Below are positions 45,785-58,729 of a stretch of 64,000 nucleotides of DNA, one piece after another. The stretch comes from Tamarix chinensis. Taxonomy: Eukaryota > Streptophyta > Magnoliopsida > Caryophyllales > Tamaricaceae. Location: assembly GCA_030549775.1 (NCBI GenBank), contig CM060171.1, positions 5,557,501 through 5,621,500 of the forward strand, written 5' to 3'. The position numbers and the translations under genes are program-made. Each line of letters starts with the position of its first letter. Position 1 is the first letter of the stretch. The notes beneath the pieces were generated by a model that had not been told where the DNA came from, made no database searches, and was given only the letters and a program-made list of their open reading frames with translations.

Positions 45785-48700
45785 ATGAATCCTCAATTCG
45801 CCACCCCTTCTCCCTTTGCAGCTACTTATATTTCTCCAAATGTGAATATTTCCTTTTTGACTGTTCATTAAATTGGACCATGACAACTACTATCTCTCAT
45901 GTTCCACAATTACCTCTACTTTAAAAGCATTTGAACTAGAATCCTTCATCCTAGTTGATCTGCCATCATATACTCCAACAGCCTCCTCTAAATCCACGGA
46001 CAACACCACTCCCACATTATACCCAGTGTTGTCATGGACTCGTAGAGATAAGTTAGTATTGTTGTGGCTTTGGTCGACTATCACTGACCGTTTACTCAGC
46101 ACCATAACCAATGCTAAATCTTCTTATGAAGCCTGGCTTATTCTTGAACATATTTTCAAGTCTCAGTCTTGAGATCGGGTTATGCAAATTCGCATGCAAT
46201 TGCAATCCCTCACTAAGGGCTCTAAATCTATGGTGGAATATGTTGAGAAAAAGCATCGCCTTGCTGACATCTTGGTAGCTAATCTCAAACTATTTTCCTC
46301 TAATAATATGGTTGGATACAAACTACTAGGCCTCAGAGACAAATACTTGGCCTTCTACGCATCCATTATCACCAAGAATGACTCTATATCAGTGGAAAAT
46401 CTCTTAGGCATGCTACTATAAGAAAAAGAGCACCTTGAGAGATCTTGACATCTACTTCCATAAGCTAATGTTGCTAATGTTAACGCTAAACACAATCATA
46501 TTACTAAAGTTTTCAACCCCTGCACCCTTGGTTCCTCTTCATCTTCCTCCACGTACCAATGACTCAAGCTCCTTCAATTTTAATTGTCCTCAAGGAAATT
46601 CCAAGCGATGCATACAATGTCAAATATGCACTAAATTTAGCCACTCTGTAATTCAGTGCTACAACAGATTCAATCATGCATATACGGCTGAGAATGCTCC
46701 TCATATCTCATCCCTTTTTGTTGGTCCGAACTCTCATGTTGATCAAGACTGGTACTTTGATTCTAGAGCATCTAATCATGTCACTTCCAACCTTAACGAT
46801 CTCTCCATTCATGGAGAGTATACTGAAAAATGTGAAGGTAGTAGTTGGAAATGGTATGACGCTGCCTATTACCCATGTTGGATCCTCTACTCTTTTAACT
46901 CATAAACATCCCCTTATTTTATTTAATATGGTACATATACCCCATATTTCTAAGAATCTTATGAGTGTCTCCTAATTAACTAAAGATAATAACAATTTTA
47001 TTGAGTATTTTTTTTTCTAACACTTGTATTGTCAAAAACTCTCAAGGTCTTCCACTCCTCTAAGGACATCTTGAAAATGACATTTATCAAGTACCTTCAC
47101 TCTTATCTTCACCAAGTGTTTTCCTTAGCATCAAAACAAATCTTCATGGTTGGCATTCACGACTCAATCATCCAAATGAATGCATCACAACCAAGCTTGT
47201 TTCAACTTTTTCATTACCAATGACATCTAGCAATTTCCCTGAAGTCTGTGGCTCCTATCAACTTAGCAATTAACACTATAATCCTTTATTTATTTCCCAC
47301 AATCATTCATCTAATCCCTTTCATCTCATCTATTTTGATTTTTGGGGCTCTGTCCCTATCTCCTGCCTTAATGGTAATCATTACTATGTTTCCTTTCTAG
47401 ATGATTATTCTAAGTATCTGTGGGTTTATTTTATGGCAAAAAAGTCTCAAGTTTTTTATAGCTTTCGATAATTTCACACTATGGTCCAAACTCAATTTCA
47501 GGTTCCTATAAAATTTGTTCAAACTAATTAGGGAGGGGAGTATCAAAATGTCTCAAATTTTCTTAATAACCTCAACACTAGACATTGTATATTGTGCCTT
47601 CATACTCAAAAAATAAATTGAGCTATTGAACGCAGAAATCGTGATATTATCAATAAGGGTCTATCTCTCATTTCCCATGCTAATCTACCCTTCACCTCTT
47701 TCCACATTGCCACATTTCTCATCAACCACACCATTACCCCAAGTTTAAATTATTCTTCTCCACATCAGCTTCTCTTCCACACTTTTCTTGACTATACCTT
47801 TCTTTGAACCTTTGGTTGCCTCTTTTATCCTTACACATGATTGTAAAACTCCACTAAAATATCATTTCAATCCACCCCATACATCTTCATTGGGTACAAC
47901 TCCAAACATTGGGTCTATCTATGCCTACATATGTAATCTTCACATGTTTACATCTCCATTTATGTTATCTTTGATGAAACTCAATTCCCACACAATACTC
48001 TCATAACATTAGATTCATCCCATCCTAGTCCTTCACCCATCTCCACCTCTCTTTTCTTGTTATAACAAGCAGTTAATCCAGTCCTCCTCACATGCCATCT
48101 GGTTCTGCCCCATGCAACTCTACTTCTATGAATCTTTCTCCTATGCCACCTTTGGCTCAATCTATTATCACCAACCTAGTCTTCCCTTCATCATATTTTT
48201 CCTCTTCACGAACCGCAACCACTCATGTTAATGACCCACCTAAATCTTTTGGTCTATCTCATTTACATACCTCTCATTCAACTCATCCCATGGTTACACG
48301 TACATGTATCGGTAACTTCAAACCTATTATTATTCATGCAACCATCACAACTTCCTCCTCGGTTCCATGCAGTGCCACTCAAGCTCTCAAAGATCTCATT
48401 TGGCAAGCTGCTATGAATGAGGAGTACTCTATTCTCAATGGAACAACACCCCAACCCTTGTGCCCAAACCATCTCACACCAACATAGTAGGTAACAAGTG
48501 GTTGTTTTATGTTAAATTTAATGCAAATGGTTTCATTGCTTGGTATAAGGCATGTCTTGTTGCTTAGGGATTTAGTCAATGACCAGGAGTGAATGTTTTT
48601 AGAATTTTAGCCCTATTGGTAAGCCCACTCCCATTTGCCTACTACTCTCTCTGGCTATCACCTTTGATTGGCCTCTCCAGCAGTTGGACGCTAATAATGC

Positions 48701-49800
48701 ATTCCTGAATGGTGATATGCAAGAAACAATCTATATGAAGCAACCATCAGGCTATATTGACCCCTCTCATCCTAAGTATGTATGCCAGTTGAATAAGGCA
48801 TTATATAGATTTAAATAGGCACCTAGGGCCTGGTTTGACAAGCGTCGTGATACTTTATCAACTTGGGTTCTCCTCTTGGCACATTGATTCATCCTTATTT
48901 ATTCAACATCACGACTCTTATGTTGTTTATTCCCTTGCATATGTGGATTACATCATTGTTACTAGTAATGATCATGCATTTATTGACACCTTCATTCTAA
49001 CCCTTGATCGGTTATTCTCCATCAAGGATCTTAGCTTCCCATCACACTTCTTGGGTCTTGAAGTGTCCCATACCACCACTGGGTTACATCTCTATTAGTG
49101 TAAGTACGTTCATGATGTATTGGAAAATTTTATTATGCATAATTCTAATTCAGCTCATTCCCCTACAAACACAAAAACTCCATTTCTTGACCAGGGTGAA
49201 CTTATGCCTGATCCTTCCTTATTTCGAAGTGTTGTTGGAGCCCTATAATATGCCACCATCACTCACCCAAACATCTCATTTGCGTTTAACTGAGTGTGTT
49301 AATTAATGCATCATCCTAGGCTCTCTCGCTAGAAAGCTGTCAAGAGAATCTTCCAATACCTTTAAGGCACCTTAGACCATGGTCTCTCCCTTTGGTTTGC
49401 TCCCTCAACCACACTAATTGTATTCTTTGATGTAGATTGGGCTGACAACCCCACTTACCACAGATCCACTCATAGTTATGATGTGTTCTTTGGTGATCTT
49501 ATAAGTTGGTCCTCTCGTAAACAGTTTGTAGTTGCTTGATCGAGCACTAAAGCAGAATATTAGGGTCTTACCTTTGCCATGGCATAACTCATTTGGATAC
49601 AACAAATTCTCTGTGAAATTGCGCTACCACTCTCCTCATCTCCAACCTTGTATTGTGATAATATAAGTGCCAGATATATGACTAAGAATCCCATCTTCCA
49701 TCAGCGCTCCAAACATATCCAAATGGGCTATCACTTTGTTCATGAAAAGGTCCATTGAGGTTACAATCCACTACATCTTCTTCGCTGATCAAACAGCCAA
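45785..49800 (+). pseudogene. Copia gag-pol, heavily broken
   Basis: Gag (45785-46420) contains the UBN2-type stretch WLILEHIFKSQS and MQIRMQLQSLTKGSKSM. A knuckle remnant follows near 46610 (CIQCQICTKFSHSVIQCYN). The protease-like stretch DWYFDSRASNHVT is at 46748. Integrase spans 47320-47870 (FDFWGSVP, VPIKFVQTN). RT spans 48490-49100 (LDANNAFLNGDMQETIYM in mixed frames, SLAYVDYIIVTSND). Its catalytic box is YVDY, missing the second Asp. RNase H (49430-49740) has DWADNPTYHRSTH, STKAEY and LYCDNISAR. Many stops interrupt it. Confidence 0.88.
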
Positions 49801-49872
49801 CATCTTCACCAAACCACTCAACTCAACATGTTTTAAGTTGCTTCAGTCCAAACTCATTGTGTCTCCTACACA

Positions 49873-50073
49873 GTGGCGTTTGTGGGGACATATCAGGATA
49901 ATATCTATTATCCTTGTTAATAACTATAATTCTGTAATATTGTTATAGATTGAGTCAAAACATCATAGTCTTTAGGAGGTAGTTCAGGGTATATCTATTT
50001 CCTCCATACATTTAGCCTTATATATATATATATATATCATCAAATGAAACATCGAGGAAGACATTAATCTAAA
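49873..50073 (+). repeat. Polypurine tract and 3' LTR of the second copia element
   Basis: A GTGGCGTTTGTGGGGA purine-rich tract (49873-49888) is followed by the LTR copy, with homology to the 5' LTR from TATCTATTATCC on. A (TA)n run has expanded near its end (50019-50036). Confidence 0.75.
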
Positions 50074-51059
50074 AATAGAAATGGATGTGGGATGGGGTGG
50101 ATATTTATAAATCATACAAACACCACTTTTCTTTCGAGTATTAAGGTTCAATATGTATATCTATATATGGTTTTGCAAAGGATAGTCAAAATGCATCTAA
50201 ATATGTCGGTGGGATAGCAAGCTAGTTAAACAGAGATGGAAAAATTAAGCCAAAGAGAGAGCCGGAAGGCAAGAGCCTCAAGGAATAGGAGAAAGTGGTG
50301 GTACATACTTATGTATATAAATAAGCCAACAGATGCGTTAGAAAATAAAGCATTTATATCCTAAATGAATTCATTCTATCAATTTATATATTTTTTTAAG
50401 AAATTAATAAAAATAATATTAAAAATATACTTAAACTATTTATTAAAAAACATGTAATACATATATAATTAAAAAAAGTGAAGGTAAAATTGAAAAGTAG
50501 ACTTTAAATTTTCCAAAATGAGTTTTTTATACAAAAATTTAATGATAGATTGAATTTATTTTTGATACGGAGTGAGTAGTTTTTTTTTTTGGAGGAGGAT
50601 AATTATTAAAAACGTCGAAATTGGTAGGGGAAGTTATGTCTTTGAAATTTTGAAGTTTAATACAATATGTTAACATATAGGCACCATACATGTATATATA
50701 TTGAAATTGAGTGCAACATATATATATATGCACCGAATATCAATAGCCGTAATCAAGATTAACTAACTATTATTATCTAAAGGGAATATTTAGGTCAAAA
50801 TTTATAATGAGGAGAGGAAATGCAACTAATAAAATAATTTTAATATATATGAAATATACATGAATATATAACACAATTAGTTAAGGATTATGGAATCATT
50901 CGAATTAAATATTGCTTTTTTATGTTCTTTTCACCTAACCCACATAATTATAAGCCCAAAAGGAAAATAAATGGACTAAATTATAATTTTAAGTTAAAAG
51001 TGTTGGGTTAAAGTAGGACTCATTTTAAAAAACAAAATTTATTTAGAGAAATATGTTTG
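50074..51059. other. AT-rich intergenic, nothing recognised
   Basis: Homopolymer-rich with no conserved reading frame, RNA or repeat end. Confidence 0.5.
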
Positions 51060-52010
51060 ATAAACATAGAAATGTATTAGTTAAAATTTACGAGTATTAC
51101 AATCAACATCACTCATACTTACACATCCAAGATAAAAACACGCTTGAGCCACTAATAAAATTTCTAATCCTTAAGTATACCTACCCCCTATACATTAATA
51201 AATATGACTAATCTAGAGTATACTAGGGTCATTTGGTTCTGTTAGGGCCAAGTATTATAATCAATTAATTTCAACACTTAGAATTTTTTGTTCTTACCTT
51301 ATGTGGTCTTCCACTTTACGTAGAAAATTTTTATTTATTGAATCATTTACTAAAACTTAGCACATAATAATGCATCACTTGATTTATTTATCATGTTTAC
51401 CATTGTCCTTTTACTTGGGATATTAATCATCATTGTTACATGAAATGCTAAGTATCGACGGATTCATTACAACAATTGTATTTATTTAAATACTTAGAAA
51501 TGGACAAATGTTAATCAAATTAAATGTGTTATAACCACATGAAGAAAAGATAATACATAAGGTAAGTCAATAAGAATTAAAGAGTTACACATGAGATTTT
51601 AGAAGTAAGAAGATGAAGCAAAATAGTGAGAAAAGAAAGGGAGGAGTCAATCACTAGGGAAAAGGCCAAGAACACACAACCAAAGAACAAAAATAGATGA
51701 GAAATGAGATAACAAATTAGAAGATAGGAATTTGGTTAAGTGTAGAATGACCAACCAAAGGGAAATACCCCTTTACGGCTATCACAAATGGATAGGGATG
51801 ATAGAGAAGTCATATAGGGGTTGCTTGCAAGCAAGAAGAGTGATGGGAGTGATTGTCATGGGTGAGAGAGTGTAAGAGAATTGGTGGAAGGTGATTGTGG
51901 TGATTATAGATGGATTTTTGGTTGAGTAAGCAAGAATAAGACATGATCTCATCATAAGGTGTAAGGGGGTTTGAATTTTGGATTCCTCATGCCGAAGTTA
52001 ACAACAATTA
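51060..52010 (-). mobile_element. Decayed gypsy LTR fragment
   Basis: The phrase TAATCCTTAAGTATACCTAC followed by CCCCTATA, an AGGGCC motif and GGTCTTCCACTTTACGTA (51165-51325) parallels 4313-4500 of the long LTR and 55110-56280 of the Cassandra-bearing LTR. A purine-rich stretch (51600-51960) follows, as in those LTRs. No ends are preserved. Confidence 0.62.
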
Positions 52011-52265
52011 AAAATGGCTTATGTAATATAGAATTTACAATAAATAGCTAGAATGGGGGAAAATCAAATAATTCTAAAAAATAATGAAAAATAGGGAAAT
52101 TTGTGGAATTAATCTAGGAAGTCAAATGTATGGAAAAAAATATTAAGTGTATGAATTGATTGGAGGTCAAATTAAATTAAGAAAAATAAGAATGGTGAAA
52201 ATCACCCAACTCCGATCGATCAGGTGGGGTTGGTGGTTAGTTGCTGAATACCTTGGACCAAAGTT

Positions 52266-52520
52266 GTAAATGATTAGAACCGACTCATAAGCTTTATTAA
52301 CTTGGCTCATTAAGGGATCATCTTAAGTTTTTCATTTATCTAAATGAGACAAGATCAAGCCTTATTTTTAGACTTATTTAATAAATGATTCGAATTTGAG
52401 CATGAAAAATTTAGGTTTAACCTCATTTATATTGCAAAAGCTCGTGAACTTGACTCGTATTTAAATGAACCAAGCTTGAGTCCAACCCGACTTACCTTGT
52501 CTTGGCTCATTTAAAACCTT
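52266..52520. repeat. MITE-like remnant, related in style to 61072-61378
   Basis: It starts GTAAATGATTAGAACCGACT and contains TTGGCTCATT, GAGCATGAAAAA, GCTCGTGAACTTGACTCG and AACCAAGCTTGAG motifs. That is the vocabulary of a common plant non-autonomous hAT-like family. Ends are unclear. Confidence 0.4.
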
Positions 52521-52686
52521 ACCCTAATCAAAATGGTTTGGAGCACTATTGGTCAATCTACTATTGGTTAGTAAAATTGAACAAACAAGGGTTTGAAGGG
52601 TAAAAAGAAAAAAAATGGGAGTTTGAGAGGTATGGGTAAATAGTTAGAAAAAAGTTTAAGGGTTAAAGAAGGGATTATAAAACTAA

Positions 52687-53130
52687 TCACCTAGAAATTA
52701 GAGTTAAAACTTTCAAGATATTACAATCCATCATAGAAAAACCATTTGGTACCTCCATTTCTATAGCCACCAATAGTTCATGACAAAGAGGATATTCCAA
52801 GGAAGACCTTAATCTATAGAGAAACCATAAGCTAGATTCTTCTACAAGCAATCCTTGTAAGCCCCATGAAAAAGAGTTTTTTTTTTGGGGGGTTGGAGGA
52901 TTTGGTGCCAAACTATCTTTGCAGCTTCACAAATGTCTCAACATGTGGTTTACATCCTCCAAAAAACTCAAGCATAGTGTGCAAACTACACATCTAACCA
53001 AGAAACACTTAACTCGTTATTTGTTTGTAGGTAATTGATCTAAGCCTGCATTCCATAAAAAAAGGGTGGATCATCTTTGTAACATACAATATCCAAATAA
53101 GAAACCAGTCAAGATCTATAGCAAGCATAC
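52687..53130 (-). pseudogene. LINE reverse-transcriptase zinc-binding (zf-RVT) remnant
   Basis: On the minus strand FLWNAGLDQLPTNK (near 53070-53020) is followed by a Cys-containing VRCVVCTLC and FLEDVNHMLRHL (about 52940). This is the FLW..L..LPT, C..C, E..EH..W pattern of the zf-RVT domain of plant LINEs. A further 70-codon open frame to 52687 is not recognised. Stops show it is dead. Confidence 0.6.
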
Positions 53131-54169
53131 CACTCAATCTTAATATGGAGTAAGTCAAGGGTAAGGTATAAAAACAATATGCAAGTTCAAGCCAAACTAA
53201 CTAATTTGGTTCACCACCATTATGGAGAATAGGGATGTTGGAAATTTTCAATGCCATTACTTCAACCAAGATGTGTGGAAAAAAGATAAGTCCCAACTAC
53301 CATCTCCATCAACTAACTCTACTACCAGGTAAAGTAGATCATCATATGGTATTTGTGCAAAAGCTTTCTCTTGTAAGGGTTACGACACTATCCATCGATC
53401 AAGCCATAAGCATGTGATTTTTCCATCAACAACACTCAAGCTAGATGCCATCTTCACCATATCTATTTTGCATGTATTTTTAGTATGGAAATTATGATAG
53501 TATGTAGTTGTACATTGATGTACTCTATATGTAAGTGCATGGTTTCAAAATAGCACTCAAGATCGTCGCATAGGGACTAGGGGGTTACAAAGGATGGTGT
53601 AAATATATCCTATATCTATACTAACGATAAGGGGATGTGATGCCTTTCTATAAATAAAAAGAAAATATGCAAACAAACCCCCACACTAAGATAAGAACAA
53701 TTGAATTATAGATAGAGAGAAAGATAAAGTTCATATGGCTCCCTTTAATCCTAATGCGATCAAATCTTAATCCCAAATCCCAAATCAAAACACATAGGCA
53801 TGAATTCCAACGAAAGTATTTAGTGAAATGCTCTCTTAAGCTATTTCACCCTATTACCTATTGAGACTCATCTATCTCTAGTATGAATGAAAAAATAGAT
53901 AATATATTATTAAATATCTCTAATCCTTTTTTTAGGTTGTATGAAACAAACCAATATCTCTCAACCTTGTGATCGAATCTCTATTTATATTAATGGATCT
54001 CGCTTTGACTCATCTCTCAAATATTATTAGAGTTTCTTTAAATAATAATAGAAAAATGATAAATTTTCCTATTATGCTAAGTAAATCACTAACACAACAT
54101 ATATGATAGTTAATTGAATTGGGTAAGTTAGGGTCCATATTCTTAATGCATTTCGGATCAAGGGATCTC
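53131..54169. other. No gene recognised
   Basis: Mixed AT-rich sequence. CCTTT at 54170-54174 is the probable left target duplication of the next solo LTR. Confidence 0.5.
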
Positions 54170-55315
54170 CCTTTCCCAACACCCCCAAATTTACTACTTA
54201 AAAATTTTATTTGGCGGAAGCGTTAATTACAAAAATAACATGTGTTACTACCACACTTAGTATAAGCTAGGCATCCTCTGCCATCCTTATACTAAGTGCT
54301 AAGGCTAATATATTACTTTACTTAAAAATATTTATAACGTTAGAACAAAATGGAGATTTCATTACAAATTAATTTTGTCCTAATAAATACAAAAAGATCA
54401 AGCAAAACAGCTACAATATAACAAAAGGAGAAATAACAAAGGATATAAGAGTCCACAAAATATCCGGATCAAAGGATACTAGAGTGAACACCAGATAGTC
54501 CTAACTCTCAACCCTCTACTGGAAGTCATCAAGCTGAACCCTTAAAGTACTTCTGCAAGGTCATCACTGCCAATTAAATAGGTAGGGTACCATGAAACGG
54601 AACTTGTCAATACTACAGTAGTGAGTAAACCATTATACTAACACCAACATGTATGTCCACATGAGACACAAAATAATAACATAGTAAAAGTATATCAGGG
54701 AAAATATGCGATCATAAAATGGACAAAACTGATATGGTCAAAAGAAACCCAAATACTGAGGTAGGACATTGAGGAAACTACCGATACAACTAACTATATA
54801 AATTCCAAATGCCAAGGTAGTGCGCAAAGACAACTACCAAACCTCATATCAAAACATGTAGCTCAAAATAGCAGCTACCAAAAACATTAAATCCAGAACA
54901 ACCCATTAAAATCTTCACACAATGATTATTTTCAATTTTAGTTACTTGAGGGGGATACAATAATAATCCAGGGACATAAAAGTACACTGATCATACCGAT
55001 GCACAAGACAACACAGTACTCTTCAACCATCCAACCCAAAGGCATAACATCACTCTAGTCATACTAATGCACAAAGCAACACAGTACCCTCCACACCTAG
55101 ATCACCTAGTCCTTAAGTATCGATACTCCGTATAAGGCCCATAGGTCACCTATAGAGTAGAATAAGTGTAACACCCCGAGTTAATATGACCATGCGAGGG
55201 CTACCTTGGAGCGCTTTTAAATTAATTGATTGGCCCCACAGATCAACACAATTTCTTTCAGTGCACTTTGTCCTCACTCATACACTTCTAGAGAAATTTT
55301 TAGAAAATTTCTAAA

Positions 55316-55411
55316 ACTTCCCAGAAGGGTGACCCATCCTAAAATTGCTCCACAGCTAGTACACTTAACTATAGAGTTCTTAAGATGGAATCACCAAAAG
55401 GATGGTATACA
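55316..55411 (-). other. 5S rRNA-like segment in Cassandra LTR 1
   Basis: Plus-strand ACTTCCCAGAAGGGTGACCC and GCTCCACAGC, ACACTTAACTA, GGAATCACC are the complement of the 5S rRNA 3' half and middle. The A box is more diverged (AGTACACTTAA) than in LTR 3. Confidence 0.8.
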
Positions 55412-55618
55412 ATGTTGATATAAGTAGCCAGATCAATCCTTATAACACTTCGCTCAATTTGGGGTATTACATTCACCCCCACTCAAAGAATGTAACATCC
55501 TCGTCGTGCATCAACCACTAATTGTCTTAATATAGTTTATCCCAGGAATTGTCCCACTAGATGACTAACTGGCTCATCCAAGTTAAGCTCACAGTCACGA
55601 TTTCACTTTAAAACTATT

Positions 55619-55829
55619 TGTAACACCTTGAGTCGATACAACCATACAGGGGCTACCTTGGAGCGCTTTTGGATTGATAAGTTGGCCTTACAGATCAACA
55701 TGAGTCCTTTAATCACGTTTTATTCTCACTCACGCACTTCCAGAGAAATTTTTAGAAAATTTCTAAAACTTCTTAGGAGAGTCACCCATCCTAAAAATGT
55801 TTTCATGGCCAACACGCTTTGATATCATT
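55619..55829 (-). repeat. Truncated Cassandra LTR 2 fused to a primer binding site
   Basis: It matches the other LTRs from TGTAACACC to CACGCTT (about 55817), then jumps straight into TGATATCATT, whose complement AATGATATCAAAGC is a Met-tRNA-type primer site adjoining LTR 3. The promoter half of LTR 2 and nearly all of the internal domain are deleted at this junction. Confidence 0.75.
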
Positions 55830-55978
55830 TGTAACACCCTAAGTAGATACGACCATGCAGGGGCTACCTTGGAGCAATTTCGGATTGATCGAATGACCCC
55901 ACAGATCAACACGAGTCCTTTCAACGCACTTTGTCCTCACTCACGCACTTCCCAAGAAATTTTTAGAAAAATTTCAAA

Positions 55979-56074
55979 ACTTCCCAAGATGGTCACCCAT
56001 CCTAAACTTGCTCCACAGCCAGCACGCTTAATTGTGGATTTCTTAGGACAGAACCACTAAAAGGATGGTATACC
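55979..56074 (-). other. 5S rRNA-like segment in Cassandra LTR 3
   Basis: Plus-strand ACTTCCCA.GATGGTCACCC, CATCCTA, CCAGCACGCTTAA and GAACCAC align to the complement of plant 5S rRNA. The pol III internal control elements are at 55991-56006 (C box) and 56021-56031 (A box), and the A box is exact as recalled. This is the best preserved copy. Confidence 0.85.
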
Positions 56075-58120
56075 ATATTTATATAAGTAGCTAGATCAAT
56101 CCTTATATTATAATAATCCACCCAATTTGGGGGTTATTACACTAGGGCCTTACTAGGGTACGACGAGCACACTAGTGAATCTAAACAAACCAAGGGGCGT
56201 TCCTACTTCATCTCTAGGGTAGCTACCCCTAAAGAGAAACCATTCCCAAACTCGATGTCTTCTACTTTAAGTATTAGTATTTTATAGGCTGACCACAAAT
56301 ATCACACATTTCAGAAAAATTTTCTTTTTATACTTAGCCATTTTCCTTTATTTATAATTATCAAGGTAAACCCTAAGGTCATATCTAGTTATTTGCAAAA
56401 TGTGTATTAGGTTGAAATGACCAAAATGCCCACAAACCCTAATTTTACCATTTTATTCAAGTCCGCACCAAATAACATTATTACGAGCAACTTGTTATGA
56501 AAATGCTCAAAGCTAATTATTCATGATATTTTAGCAGGTGAATAATCTTTACGTCTTAGTGACTGACTGTATTTTCCGCATTTCATACATTTAGTATATT
56601 ACGTCTACAACCTTAATCATACATTTCTAGGGTGGCATATATTCCATATAACATATACGTATAAATCTATAAAATAATATGTCATTTAATAGGGTAATTA
56701 ACATCACAGTGTAGGTAGGAAAACACCTCAACTTTATAACATGCGACTAACAATTACTACATACTAACCTTAATTATGCATGAATGCTTTATGTTATTTA
56801 TTTTGACCCTAGTTACCATACAACGATAAATGTGTTACACTTATCATGGAAAATTAAATTATAATGTTGTAGGCTTTCAAACTCTAACAACCCTAGGCAT
56901 GCATACTTAAATCATTCAACAAAACACACATGTGTATCTTATCAATCAATTAATATGTCAGACACATGCTAAATATTTAGTATTATACTATTTACATTCA
57001 CTCCCAATCATAACACTTATTTTTCCATTATAAGAATTTTGAAGAATAATGCATGCATATATCCTTTTGAAATGAGGCACAAATAATACCCTAAGCACAT
57101 GGCAAACATTATGTGTTACTATATGATCTCACATATTAGTAGAAGGGTATGTTTTAACTCTTATCCAAGCAAAAGAAATAAGCAAGATTCACCCAGTTAG
57201 TTTCCATTCAATTTCTTCAAACTCCTTACATTAATACAACCAACACACATATTAGCATATAATATAACACAAAATAATCTAAAGTTAACTAAAATTAAAT
57301 GGGGAAAATTTTTAGAGAATTAAATGGATTAATTGGTATGTATGGGTTGCGTGAAAGTGTAGTGGAATGTATGGTGGAGCTATAGTAAAAATTTGGTGGC
57401 GTTTGGACAAAGTTTGGGGTGAAAATAGGGGTGCATGGCCTAAATAGGGTGGTTGTATGGCTGTATTGTAGGTAGTGCACACCCAGACCGAGAGAAAATA
57501 TTGTGCATGGCCAGATGGTGGGAAGTGGCACCACCGTGCTCGATCACTGGGTAAACAAGTCATAAGTTAAAAAGATGCACATAGGTGTGCATTTGGGTAG
57601 TGTATGGGCGTGCGAGGGTGAACGGATAGGTTGTGCCGAGTTACACAGGCATGCGATAGAAAATTTTAATATTGCACGATCGTGCTTGAGGCCATGCGTT
57701 CCTTAAAAACATGATGGGCGAGGAGAGGAAGGAGGAAAAAAGAAGCAATGGTCAGTGATAGTGTTGGAAAAGGTTGGGGTGACCTTGGTGATCGGTCCAT
57801 CGGACAAAGAGCATGAGTGGTGGCCATGGTGGTGCGTAGTGGTGGAGATGGTGGTGCGCAAGCCAAAAATAGGGGATGAATGGGAGGAAGAAGGAGAAGA
57901 AAAGAGAAGGAAGAAAGGAAAAAGAAGGAAGAGCTTGGGGCAGTATTTTGAGACACCAAATGGGTAGAAGGTAAGGCAAAAAAAAGATAAGGGAAAGGGA
58001 GTGTGGTATATATATATATATATATATGCGTGTGTGGTGTGAATGCAATCAATGGTGTTGGGTGTAGGGAAATGATGGTTGAGTGTAGGGAAAAAATAGC
58101 AGGTGATAGGTGGTGTAGGG

Positions 58121-58249
<129 letters not shown>

Positions 58250-58729
58250 TGGCAGGGTGTGCGCATGGTGTGTAGATCGATGGGGATAAGAGAAGCAAAA
58301 GAAGAAGAAGAAAAAGAAGAAAGGAAGTAGGGTGATGGGTGATGGATGAGGGTGACTGAAGTAGGCTATAGTAGAGATGATGGGAGATGGTGCAAATTGA
58401 AAAACAAGTTGTAAGGAAAAATCAAGCATTGTGGTGGGAGATGGAGAAGGAAGAAATAAAAGGAGAAAGAAAAAGGAAAAAGGGAAAAAGATTGGGGATT
58501 AGTTCACATAATTTTGGATTAGCCAAAATAATTAGGATTAGAAAAAATTTTAGGGGGTTTTGTTTTAGGTTTATAAAGTATGATTTATCCAAGTCAAGAT
58601 TTCTTATTCTTTTAAAGTTTTGGGATTAAGAAATAAGGTTTAGGCTAAAGTAAGATTTTTTGTAGGATTAGAATCAGATTAAGATATTATTTATACGGTA
58701 TTATATTAGCTAAAAGTTGGGGTATTACA

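Larger units (their letters stand above)
45491..50073 (+). mobile_element. Complete but dead Ty1/copia retrotransposon
   Basis: Two similar LTRs (45491-45680 and about 49891-50073) share TATCTATTATCCTTGT, TTTAGGAGGTAGTTCAGGGT and AAATGAAAC. A primer site follows the 5' LTR (TTAGTATCAAGAGC at 45681), and gag, integrase, reverse transcriptase and RNase H remnants follow in copia order. LTR ends have mutated, so no target duplication can be named. LTR divergence is visibly higher than in the 35849 element. Confidence 0.85.
55167..56141 (-). mobile_element. Cassandra TRIM retrotransposon array with 5S rRNA-like LTRs
   Basis: Three related units lie head to tail: 55167-55471 (305 bp), 55619-55814 (truncated) and 55830-56141 (312 bp). 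The complete ones run TGTAACACC to ATTACA. Inside, the minus strand carries 5S rRNA-like sequence, including an A-box-like TTAAGCGTGCT and a C-box-like TAGGATGGGTGACC. That is the hallmark of Cassandra, a non-coding TRIM family. A purine tract lies next to the left LTR (55472-55488, minus strand GAGTGGGGGTGAA), and Met-tRNA-type primer sites lie left of the second and third LTRs. The host LTR sequence GTAGA..AGGGCCTTA is split by the insertion. Confidence 0.9.
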
